A stretch of 64,000 nt of DNA from Lepas anatifera (lineage: Eukaryota; Arthropoda; Thecostraca; Lepadidae): the NCBI GenBank assembly GCA_034440635.1, contig JAOTON010000385.1, positions 2,820,501-2,884,500 of the forward strand, given 5' to 3'. The notes beneath the pieces were generated by a model, which saw only the letters and a program-made list of their open reading frames with translations, made no database searches and was not told the origin of the DNA. Both the position numbers and the translations under genes were made by a program. Positions within the stretch are counted from its first letter, which is position 1, and each line of letters begins with the position of its first letter. Positions 14,601-26,600 of this stretch are shown here, one piece after another.

Positions 14601-17600
14601 TTTCCATCGGGGGAGAAGTGCTCGCTCCCTTTATACCGGCGTATGTTGCCATAGGCACATGAACGGGGGGTGCAGGGGGTGGCTGCCCCCCCCAACTTTC
14701 GGACTGGAGGGCAATGCTCCCGTTACAACTTTGAGCCGATTCCGGACCTTTTCCGTTAACAAATAAAGTGATAGGCCGAATCACATTTGACCCCACCAGC
14801 GGTGACACCTCCCTCCCCCCCCACTTGGAAGTGTGTTGTGTTACAGCTGAAACGCAGACAATTTGTGTAAGACATGGCCGACGCTGCACATTGTGCAATA
14901 CGTAGATTCGGATGGGGCTGGCTTCAGAACTTGACTTGACGCACAAGTATAGGTATGAGGTATGGAGACGACCTGTTTACCATTTTGAGCGTGAATTGTT
15001 TTCAAATCGTGTTGTCCGGTGACCTCCGTATGCAGGTATTTCGTGGATATATTTCCGGAAGTCCTGATCCTTCTGGGTTGATTCAAGCTACACCGACCCA
15101 GTCATTGAGTGTTTGTCATTATGAGATGAAATATCATCGGGAAGTAAGATTTAGGTCTAAGGGTGGGGATCCGGTGCGGAGTCTGGTAGGACTCGGGCAC
15201 ATGTCTGGCGGACGGTAATTCCCGTCGGCTGCAGCAGCTCGGCGGCCCACCGCCGCGTCCTTTCACGTCTGCGGCCTGTTGGTCTATTGTTCAGCTTTGA
15301 CTGTGCCCCCTGTAATACCACAAAAAAACGGACATCATGGGCACCGGCGCTGGCGACCACCAGGCAGGCTGTTTGTTTACAAGGTGAAGCGTGGTTGGCG
15401 GCGGCGGCGGCGCGTCTCTGTGACTCAGCTGTACGCGGGGTGGCATCTGTCCTAATTGGACAGCATCAGTCAATGCTGAGACAGACTGCCGGTGCCGTCA
15501 GGGACACCCCGCTGCCAATGCAGCGGCCCACCCGCTGACTGTGTAGCGGCCGTCCGCTCGGGTCGCCTCCGACAAACGGACGCTGTAGCAACACTGTCAT
15601 CTCTCCTTATTCACGCCGAGTAGTATTAGAGGCCCGAATGGGACAACCTTCTGGTATTCATCGTATTCAGCCCCAGTTAAGTCTGTCTCGTCCCATTCCG
15701 TACCGGAAAATGTAACCAGAAAGAGGGAGACCGATTTACTTATTCGTAGATTCGGTTGACAAACATCTTTTCAACTGAATTGACGTGAACTGGAACGTGT
15801 AGTGCATCACGATCCGCGTTCCCGTGTTGAACTCTCCGTGTGGCGGAGGGCGAGTTTGAACACCCTCTTGGTCTTTTGCAGGATGGTTGATACTTGGCAC
15901 AACATACCCTGATTCCTTTCGTGACTGTAATCACAAATCTTGGGCCTGGGTCATCTCAGGTCATGTCACTGAGTCTGGTCAAATGATCTCACATTCACGT
16001 TCAAAGTAGCAGCGATGAGACTAGGTATATACCATCCTTGAAGTGAGTTTGCCTCGGTTATAAAAAATATGACAAGACGAAAACTAGTTCTCGGAATATT
16101 CTCTTCTCACTTTCCCACAAGAGGTATCGGAAGTGCTGTACGTTGTTGTGTCGCCAGGAGGCGTCGTTGGAGCTGTTTGTACGTTATTGTGCCGCCACAG
16201 GAGGCGTCGTTGGAGCTGTCTGTACGCTGTTGTTCCGCCAGGAGGCGTCGGTGGGGCTGTATGTACGTTGTTGTGCCGCCAGGATGCGTCGTTGGAGCTG
16301 TATGTACATTGTGCCGTCAGGAGGCGTCGTTGGAGCTTTATGTACGTTGTTGTGCCGCCAGGAGGCGTCGTTGGGGCTCTATGTATGTACGTTGTTGTGC
16401 CGCCAGGAGGCGTCGTTGGGGCTGTATGTATTGTCAGCTGTCTGTACGTTGGTGTACCGCCGCACGAGGCGTCGTTGGAGCTGTATGTACGTTGTTGTGC
16501 CGCCACAGGAGGCGTTGTTGGGGCTGTATGTACATACGTTGTTGTGCCGCTAGGAGGCGTCGGTGGAGTTGTCTGTACGTTGTTGTTCTGCCAGGAGGCG
16601 TCGTTGGAGCTGTATGTACGTTGTTGTTCCGCTAGGAGGCGTCGGTGGAGCTGTATATACGTTGTTGTGCCGCCAGGAGGCGTCGTTGGAGCTGTATGTA
16701 CATTGTGTCGTTAGAGCTATCTGTACGTTATTGTTCCTCCAGGAGGCGTGGGTGGAGCTTTATGTACGTTGTTGTGCCGCTAGGAGGCGTCGGTGGAGCT
16801 GTTACGTTTTTGCGTTTGCTAGCCCAGATTTAGCTTTCTGTACGTTGTTGTTCCGCCAGGAGGCGTCGTTGGAGCTGTATGTACGTTGTTGTGCCGCTAG
16901 GAGGCGTCGGTGGAGTTGTCTGTACGTTGTTGTTCCGCCAGGAGGCGTCGTTGGAGCTGTATATACGTTGTTGTTCCGCCAGGAGGCGTCGTTGGAGCTG
17001 TATGTACGTTGTTGTGCCGCTAGGAGGCGTCGTTGGAGCTGTATGTACGTTGTTGTGCCGCCAGGAGGCGTCGTTGGAGCTGTATGTACATTGTGTCGTT
17101 AGAGCTGTCTGTACGTTATTGTTCCGCCAGGAGGCGTCGGTGGAGCTGTTGCTTGTTGTTTTTTTGGTGTTTTTTTTTAGGTTTGGGGCGTGTGGCTTTT
17201 AGGGTGGTATATTGTTTGCGCCAGAAGCGTTTGCTGTAGTACATTTGTGTTAGAGCTGTCTGTATTTTGTTCGCAGGTGTTGGAGCTGTATGTACGTTGT
17301 TGTGCAGCTAGGAGGTGTCAGTAAAGCTGAATGTGCACACATGCATTGCTGTACCGCCAGGAGGCGTCGGTGGAGCTGGTGGGCCGGCTGACGTGCATCG
17401 GCTGCTGCGGCACGCAGCCGCTGGTGTTTGTCGGCAACGACGAGAGCTGTCTGTTCGCTTTGGACTTGTTGCTGCCCCTGCAGCCGCGTCTGGTCTGGAG
17501 TGCCCGCATCACTGACGTGAGTGTCGCCCGCGGCGCACTGGGAGTACCGCGAGAACGTCACACGCGAGAACGGACTGTGTTACAGGGTCACAGCTGCGTA

Positions 17601-20600
17601 TCCTGGGCTTGATTTGTTGTTGCCGAGTCATTTAGCGGGAGAGGTGAGGGGAGGGGTGAAAGATCAGCAAAATACAAAGATTGGCCTTGGGAAGGGGACT
17701 TGGTCCTTTGCCTGAAGGCCCGAATTATTTTTCCGTTAACTAATGCACCCGGGACCAGTTAAAAAAAGACAGAAAAGCGAAATCACTGGTGTTGTTTGCA
17801 TTATGCTCCTTGTATGCGGCAAGAGATGAGCAATAGGAAGTCTCCTGAACGGGGAATGATATTGCGAAAGTGATGTATTTTATTGTTGATGTCAAATGAT
17901 TTAATGTTTGGCCCCGGGCTGGGCCAAGGTTTGGTCCACAGCGTCGCAGCATGGCATTATAATGTGACTGCTTCAAACGATTCACTAGACCGGGCTGAGA
18001 GAGCTCTAACTACGACGTAGACTGTGACCTTCAGTGTGCGTGAACCTTCACCTCTAAGCCGAGAAACATGTTTGCTGCTTGAAGTTCCAGCGCTGCGTTA
18101 ATTTTCGTTCCAGCAGGCTGGCGGGGCGGCCGCCATTAGGGGCTGTCACCCTCGGTGGCTTGTTGTGGTGTCAGGAAGCTGTCGTTGCGCACCCGTGCCC
18201 TGCGTGCTGACCGGCCTGGTGTATGCACTTGCAGTACCGCTGCTGACGCGCCCAGTTACCGCCTCAGAATAACCTGGCTCCGGCCACCCGTGAACCACGC
18301 CATTTCTCAGAGGCGAACAGTTGCCGGGCGTTATCACACTCATGCCGGAGAGCTGTGTGCAGAGATCTGCGTATGCCGGAGACCTGTGTACAGATGTCTT
18401 TAAATGTCAGAGAGCTGTATACAGAGATCTGCGTATGCCGGAGAGCTGTGTGCAGAGATCTGCGTATGCCGGAGAGCTGTGTGCAGAGATCTGCGTATGC
18501 CGGAGAGCTGTGTGCAGAGATCTGCGTATGCCGGAGAGCTGTGTGCAGAGATCTGCGTATGCCGGAGAGCTGTGTGCAGAGATCTGCGTATGCCGGAGAG
18601 CTGTGTGCAGAGATCTGCGTATGCCGGAGACCTGTGTGCAGAGATCTTTATATGTCAGAGAGCTGTGTGCAGAGATCTGCGTATCCCGAAGAGCTGTGTG
18701 CAGAGATCTGCGTATGCCGGAGAGCTGTGTGCAGAGATCTGCGTATGCCGGAGAGCTGTGTACTGAGATCTGCGTATGCCGGAGAGCTGTGTACAGAGAT
18801 CTGCGTATGCCGGAGAGCTGTGTACAGAGATCTGCGTATGCCGGATAGCTGTGTACAGAGATCTGCGTATGCCGGAGAGCTGTGTACAGAGATCTGCGTA
18901 TGCCGGATAGCTGTGTACAGAGATCTGCGTATGCCGGAGAGCTGTGTGCAGAGATCTGCGTATGCCGGAGAGCTGTGTACAGAGATCTGCGTATGCCGGA
19001 TAGCTGTGTACAGAGATCTGCGTATGCCGGAGAGCTGTGTACAGAGATCTGCGTATGCCGGAGAGCTGTGTACAGAGATCTGCGTATGCCGGAGAGCTGT
19101 GTACAGAGATCTGCGTATGCCGGAGAGCTGTGTACAGAGATCTGCGTATGCCGGAGAGCTGTGTACAGAGATCTGCGTATGCCGGAGACCTGTGTACAGA
19201 GATCTGCGTATGCCGGAGAGCTGTGTACAGAGATCTGCGTATGCCGGAGAGCTGTGTACAGAGATCTGCGTATGCCGGAGAGCTGTGTACAGAGATCTGC
19301 GTATGCCGGAGAGCTGTGTACAGAGATCTGCGTATGCCGGAGAGCTGTGTACTTAGATCTATACAGCTGGATAATGCAGCTGGAAGCGTCGGGTTTGGAC
19401 ATCAGTCGTGTCGAATGGCTGGAGCAGCACCCTGTGAGATGGCAGATTTTTGCGGATACCACCGCATACATCAAGACCTAGAAGCAAACAGTATACACTT
19501 CTGGCAATGTCTCGTCAGTACGAGTGGTCTTTACCCTAAACTCTTCGAAAGGTGTCATTTTTACAACCTTATCGGCTAAAGGCTCAACCTAGACCAGGTT
19601 CCCTTACCAGCTTTGGAAAAGGTAAGAATTTCCAATGACTGAAAAAACAGGATGAATTGTAAAATAGACCTACGGGTATAAACAGAGGGCTTACACGGTC
19701 AGAAATAGGGATTTTAAACCCTAAGACGCGAGTAACATGCGGCGGAAGTGGCGGCTGATTTCACCCTCATCGTCCTCGGTTTCGGGAAGAAATGAGCGTA
19801 TTCAGTTTGGTGTGCGCGTGTCTTTTTTTTACCAATTATCGGCAACATTATACTTGCACTTCAATGAGGCTGTGTATGAGCTGATTTTGGCAGAGACGAC
19901 TCCTTTAGACAACGTCTCATCTCCACGTATTCTCTGCTACACCCATCCCTACCTTTAATGTTGCATTTCATTTCATGTTCGCTGTGAAGATACGCCAGAA
20001 GCAGCCCCACGGGCGAGAGCGATGCACGAAAAACAGCCATAATGAAAGGTGAGGCTGTGGCGCGCATTCTCTGACCGCCTCTCTTTCCACTGAGTGAGGC
20101 CGGCCGGGCCGTGTGGGCCCGATATCAGCGTGCATGGACCGGAGTGGCTGTGACCGGTCGATGGGCCGGCCATTTGGTCAGCTCACCAGAGCTGCCACCG
20201 CAGGCGGGCGTGGCAGCGCGGCCACGGACACACGCGGAGACCACCGCCGCCGCTGTCGACCTGCACCCACCGGCAGCGACACAGCGGCGGCCCGAGTCTC
20301 CCCGCTCCCACCCTGTCGGCGCCAGTGCACTGCGGTCCCACGCCGGCCTGACGGCGGCAGCGCGCCGGACCCGAGCTCGGGGCCTCCCCGGCGGCACGTT
20401 TGACACGTCTGCTTCTGGGGTGGGCCACTTCCGCCCAAGGAGATGGCTACAAGTGGTGGTGCTTTATCTCCAGCGCGGGAGAAAAACACGCCGACGTGCC
20501 TATGTTAGTAAGCACCGCACGAGGAAGAGCAGGCTGGGTATCAACAGCTCGATTCTTGATCGGATGTGCTGTTGTGGCTTAGAAGTTATCAGCGATGGAT

Positions 20601-23600
20601 TGAGGGACAAGTTGAAGGGTGGGCATTTTTACTCATTCGCTCTGGGCCCAATTTCATAGAAGGTGTAGCCTGCACTAGCAGCGAACAATCAGCAAAATGC
20701 GGCGTATAAAGTGATTGATACATCATCGGGCATCAAAGGCACCTTGTTCCATGAAATTGTGATAAATGTACTTAATCGCTATGCTACCTTGGTGTAAGCT
20801 AAGCTACTCTGGTTTTCAACGTAGAGAAAGACCAATATCTATGCATATAAAATATAAAACGACCAATATCTATGAATATCAGCATCTTCTATCGATACTT
20901 TGTTTTGTATCAATATCATTGCATTTACTTCATAAAGACGGTAAAATGTATCCGCGTCCTACTGTGTAACATTTACAAAACATCCCAAAAGGTGCTCGGC
21001 ATAGAGGAGCGAAACTTTCAGCTAATTTTACATAACAAATAATACATATCCTTGAGATTTCCAGGACCAAGGTGAAAAAGATAGTTCATGAAAAGATGAA
21101 AAATTGTTTATTTCCTTGACATTTTTAGAACTTATGTTAACAACGGCTGGCTTGAAAGAGTTAATCTTTTGATGGAGGCAAATGAACGTGGGGTCTTAAA
21201 GCTTTATCACACATCAAATTGGATTGCAAATTACTGATCATGTCAAAGTGAGCTTTAATTTGTGTTCCATGACCATTTTTTCAAGACGGTATAGTACCAA
21301 ATGTTGATTGGAATTAATGCTAACAAACCGGTGCATTTTGATGCTTAAATGCTTGATTTCTTGGTTTTATACTTACTGCAATGGTCTGATACATCTCTGC
21401 AATCTAGCCCTCAATAAGCTGGCACCGAATCGGCTAAGCAGACTCGGCGGGGAGGAGTGATATGAATCCAATCTAGTGGGTCCTCGCCTCATAAATCTTA
21501 GGATCTCCACCACTGTCGTGCCAAAATGATGATCTATTCACATGCATTGTAACTTATAAGATAATGAAATAAACATCGAAGATGTTGGCCCGCCCTCAAG
21601 ACCTGTTCTTTCCGTCTTATACCAATCGGTTCCAAACTGGTGTACCTGATAATTATTTTACTTTGTTAAAGGAATGTCGCACGATTTCATAAGCTGAGTA
21701 GGTGGCGTAGACACAGTTCTATGTTCCGTTATGAATTTCGCCGTCTGAAAGTAGCCAGTTCTAGAATTAATGATAATACTGCCACTGCTGCACATTGTCT
21801 ACGAGCAGCGCAGATGGCTCATAGAAAAAGAGAAACAAAATGGGAGGTAAATAGTAAAATATTTCCGTTTGATAAATTCCCAAAACAATAGTAATTTGAT
21901 ACGGTCAATACAAGTAATTCAAAATGTGCAAAGTATTTCATCCAGAGCCTTTGCGAATTAATTATATGTCGGAAGAAGAGTATTTTACGACACATTACGT
22001 TTTCGTGTTTTTACGTCAAAGTCGCCGCTGTTTCTGGCACGTGATTCTGAACAGGGAGGCTGAGTGTGGCTGACCACTGCACCACCGCTCCCCCAGCGGT
22101 GGTGCAGTGGTTAGCACGCTTGCTTTCCAGGCAACCGAGCTGCGTTCAAGGCCCGGCAAGTTTCCAGAGCAAGGAGCAATCTGGCTCTCGAGAAACCCTT
22201 GCAACAGGGGGAAGCGTTGGTTATTCCATATAACCTTGGCAGTTGGTGCGTCGATAAGATCCAAAAATTATTATTCGGAATATGGCATAACTTTGCAGAT
22301 GAGTGCGGTGTGTAATGTGTCGCATTTCCACACATTTTGTTAGAGGAGCCCTGGATGGGTTCTGTCGGCCAGTGGTTTCAGTCGGCCAGTTTCTGTGTGG
22401 CAGTGACTAGTATCACCCCTGTGCGTGGCAGTCACCGGTGTGACCTGTCCGTGTGTGGCAGTGACCCGTATCACCCCTGTGTCTATATGACAGTGACCAG
22501 AATAATCCCTTTTTTGGGGAAGCGGCGGGGGGGGGAGTAAAAAAAAAACTTTAGGGAAGGAAGTGCCGGTGTGGCAGTGACCAGTATGATCCCTGTGTGC
22601 GGCAGTCGCCGGTGTGGCAGTGACCAGTATGATCCCTGTGTGTGCGGCAGTCGCCGGTGTGGCAGTGACCAGTATGATCCCTGTGTGTGCGGCAGTCGCC
22701 GGTGTGGCAGTGACCAGTATGGTCCCTGTGTGCGGCAGTCGCCGGTGTGCGGGATGCAGATGAGTCCCAGCGGCCGGGTGGGGGTGGCGCTGACGGAGGA
22801 CGGGCTGACCTACCTGTTCTCCTCGCTGCCGTCGGCTGGCCTGCGGCTGCTGGCCCAGCTGGACACTGACGGACGCCCGGTGGCCGTCGACAGCTACAGC
22901 GACAATGACATGGACGGCGCCGCCGACATCTTCGCCTTCCTCGTCACCTCCAAGGCCGGTCAGTGGTCATGGCTTAACAATTAGATGCTTAATGACGCCC
23001 ACCTTCCAAAACCAGCACAACGTCTAGGCTATCAAGGTTTGAATTCAGGCACCGCTCGGTGTTCTCTGCTTAGGTCCATCTTTCAACGTTCGCCACTTGG
23101 TGTCATTGCTGAGAACTGAACTCCCGCCCAGGAATACCAGGAATAGCACGCTCTGACGGTTATGGTAGCGCTCCGCGGAGAACGCCATACGTCTGCCTCT
23201 AAAGGCATCGTCGTTCTTATTCGGGCTGTGTGGGATTTGGGCCTGGTCTCGAGAGCCCACCGCGCTGCTTTTGCTCACCTGCTGCATACCCGCGTGATGT
23301 TGATTACCCCGCTATGTAAGTGTATGTGTGCGGGTCACTCGGTTACTCCTCTGACTGTGGGTGTGCAGAGCTGCTGAGCTTTATCCGGGTGCTGGTGGTG
23401 CGGGAGGGCGCGGTGGCCGGCACCGTCACCTACGGTCTGGACACGGTGTACGCCGGCCTGGCGCTGCAGGGCGACACCGCCTACACCATGGCGCTGCACG
23501 ACCGCCGACACTGCTGCTTCCAGCTCCGGCCCGCCGAGCAGGTCAGCTCGCCTGTCCACTGACAACTGCCGAGCAGGTCAGCTCGTCTGTCCGCTGACAA

Positions 23601-26600
23601 CTGCCGAGCAGGTCAGCTCGCCTGTCCGGTGACAACTGTCGAGCAGGTCAGCTCGCCTGTTCGCTGACAACTGTCGACCAGGTCAGCTCGTCTGTCCGCT
23701 GACAACTGTCGACCAGGTCAGCTCGTCTGTCCGCTGACAACTGCCGAGCAGGTCAGCTCGTGTGTCGGTGACAACTGTCGAGCAGGTCGTGCCTGTTCTC
23801 GCCGCCGAGCAGGGCCACCGCGGCCTATGAACTGTCGCTCCCACTGGTTTTCAGTTTCGACCGTTTGACGCTAAATACAAGCATTGCCGGTCATCCATAT
23901 ATATTTTCCATTGGTAGAATTGTTTGAATGTTCCAAGTTTCGTGGCGTATTTTCTTATGAAATTTGTGCGATGCGACGGAGGAAAACAATATTTTAAACT
24001 TATCTCCTAGAGCACCTTTTGCCTAATACTTTCATACCTGCGTCGCTGGACATAGCCCCCCCAAAAAAAGTGTGTGAAATATTCTCCATGTAAGCATTAA
24101 AAATGCTGGGCTTCCGCTAGGGTGGAATGCAGTCCTATTGCGAGAAGCTGGGTGCAGGATGACTCTGGGAGCGATGTGTGACAGTGTGGTGCGGTATGTA
24201 CCCGCCGCGTGACGCTGGGGTGCGTGGTGTGACGCTGTGTGACGCTGTGTGACGCTGTGTGACGCCGCCGGGGCGCTGCGGCAGCTGCTGGAGGAGCAGG
24301 TGTCGGACCTGCTGTGGCGGCCGGACGCCCGCTGTGACAGCCAGCACCAGCTGCGGCGGGTCCACCTGCGCACCATCAGCAGCGGCACCCTGCTCTCGGT
24401 CGCCGACGACGGCTGTCTCCGCTGCAGGCCGCTCAACCTCAACGACACCGACACCGGCCCGCTCAGCGGCCGCCACAGCCGCCAGACGCACCAGGCCGTG
24501 TGAGCTTTGACTCTCCGCAACACCGGCCTGCTCGCACCGACCGGTGAGCCCCAGCACAGTAACACTGATGTTGGTACCGAGAAAAGTTGCTGAAGCTGAC
24601 CAGAGCGCGACCAGAAAGGGTGGGCTCAAGCAATATTTGGCTAGTCACAGGGAGCACCACTGTTGGTGTTTATGGAACGTTTCCACTGCGTCGAGTGGGG
24701 TCTCTCGCCGCTGGGATTCAACCCATGATAACCCGTGCTATCCCAATCTGGATACCGGCAATGAAGCCACTAGGTCACCTGGCTGGTGATCTGATATAAT
24801 CCGATCAGACCGTGCTCAGGGACTTGCAGCTGCGGGCTTGATTCCGCGGTGCTTTGGCTCAGTGAGTAGCATCACCACTGAACCAACCAGCCTCTAAAGC
24901 AAGGCTGAGCGACGGGTTTGGGTTCTGCTACAGCAGCACTGAAACAGCAGGTATTCTTGTCTGTTCAGCGTATAACTCGTGGACGTGGGCCGCGGCCTTA
25001 TTCCCGTTCTGACTGACCCTGTGTGTAGGGAATGGCTTGGACGAATGGATGACGCTTTATAGATAGTGTAGTCGCTGACGTCACACCGGTGTCTGATATG
25101 TATCTGATATCTCGCCGGTGTCGACGTATGTCTGACGTCCTGCTGGTGTCTGACGTTCCGCCGGTGTCTGACGTGTATCTGACCTCCCGCCGGTGTCTGA
25201 CGTGTGACGTCCCGCCTGTGTCTGACGTCTGACGTCCTGCCGGTGTCTGACGTTTGTCTGACGCCCCGTCGGTGACTGACGTCTGACGTTCCGCCGATGT
25301 CTGACGTTTATCTGACGTCCCGCTGGTGTCTGACGTGTGTCTGACGTCCTGCCGATGTCTGACGTGTGTCTGACGTCCCGCCGGTGTCTGACGTGTGTCT
25401 GCAGCACGGGCGGGATCCGCGCGCTGGCGCTGCACCCTGAGGGAAGGCACGCGGCGGTGGTGGGCGCCGACGGCACTCTGGTGCATCTCACCATGCCGTG
25501 AGTGGCCGCAACAGACGCCATACTGACCGCTGCCGGTCTTACGGACACCTCCGACCTACGGCGTCAGCTGAAATAGCAGCCGAGACAATAAAGACAGCTG
25601 TGAAATCACGACTGTTTAATTACATAGCTGTGAAATCATAGAGATCTACTATATCTATAGAGGACATCCTGTGCAAAACGGCAATACCCCGACGTCAAAA
25701 TTGAGAGTTTTGTTAGTACATATCTTGGCCAGGTACTCGGAGTATCACGGGATAATTCCAACGAGAGCTTCTTGATTTAGCTCACGACAAAACAATTTTG
25801 GCAGAGTAATTCATTCGTTGGGAGTATTCATGGCACAATAGATCGTTGTCGTGACAACATTTTGTTGAATCAATTTTATTGAATTAAATCGAATAAGATT
25901 ACCAGAGAGGTGATTCCAATAAACAGCCGGGTCCAGGTTTGTATTAACAAAACGTTCAATTTTGACGTTCACACAGGCGAGCTGTCCTCTCTAGTTATAG
26001 TAGATCTCTACGTGTGAAATAGTTTCTTACTGGGAGGGGGTGTTCTGGAATTATATAGCACGGACTTATGTTTTGTTGAACCTCCACCTGTGCTGTTTTC
26101 ATAACTAAGCCTTCTATTGTCAGTCAAAAAGAAAAACATTTATCTGCGCGAGGACCTGATAAGTTACATTCATATCTCTTATGATAGCTGAGCCCTTGAC
26201 TGAGCCGAGGTTTTTGGGCTCCGAATGGGCTGTTCACATTATTTGTGCTACGATTATTTTCACAAATATTTTGCCATTATAATTTTTAACAGTTAGTTGA
26301 ATGTTACTAACTTGGCTAAAAAGTGGAAAATTATAAACCTTCAATATTGTGAAACTCAGTTAAAACCCTTATTTGAACCTGTCTTTAAATATGGAAGAAC
26401 TGTTTCATCAAAGTTCCCTTAATAACATGCCTTGTTCATATGCACCAGGATTATTGAATTGTGCTGTAAGAGCTGTGTTTGAAAAGTGAGTGGAAAATGG
26501 AGTAGAAATAACAGAAGTGAGTGGAAATTTCAGACTGCCCGAATGTCGCTCTCCATCCAGCATCCTGAAATTTGGAACTCTTGCTCTCCGTGTGTATTGG

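Noticed and set aside
16069..17202. Cys/Arg-rich frames such as repeated YVRCCAARRRRWS
   Set aside because: Translations of the 41-bp minisatellite in different frames.
16130..17385. Arrays considered as CRISPR
   Set aside because: Head-to-tail units without unique spacers, in an intron of a eukaryotic gene.
18355..19474. 333-codon plus and 355-codon minus reading frames
   Set aside because: Products of the 29-bp tandem repeat, not protein-coding genes.
19360..19490. Candidate exon after the 29-bp array (acceptor ATACAG at 19365)
   Set aside because: Acceptor-like, but the reading frames show nothing resembling CFAP43 and no good donor follows.
20111..20659. Open frames up to 182 codons in a GC-rich stretch
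   Set aside because: Both strands are open, composition is low-complexity (Pro, Arg, Ala), there is no conserved block, and the CFAP43 phases join without it.
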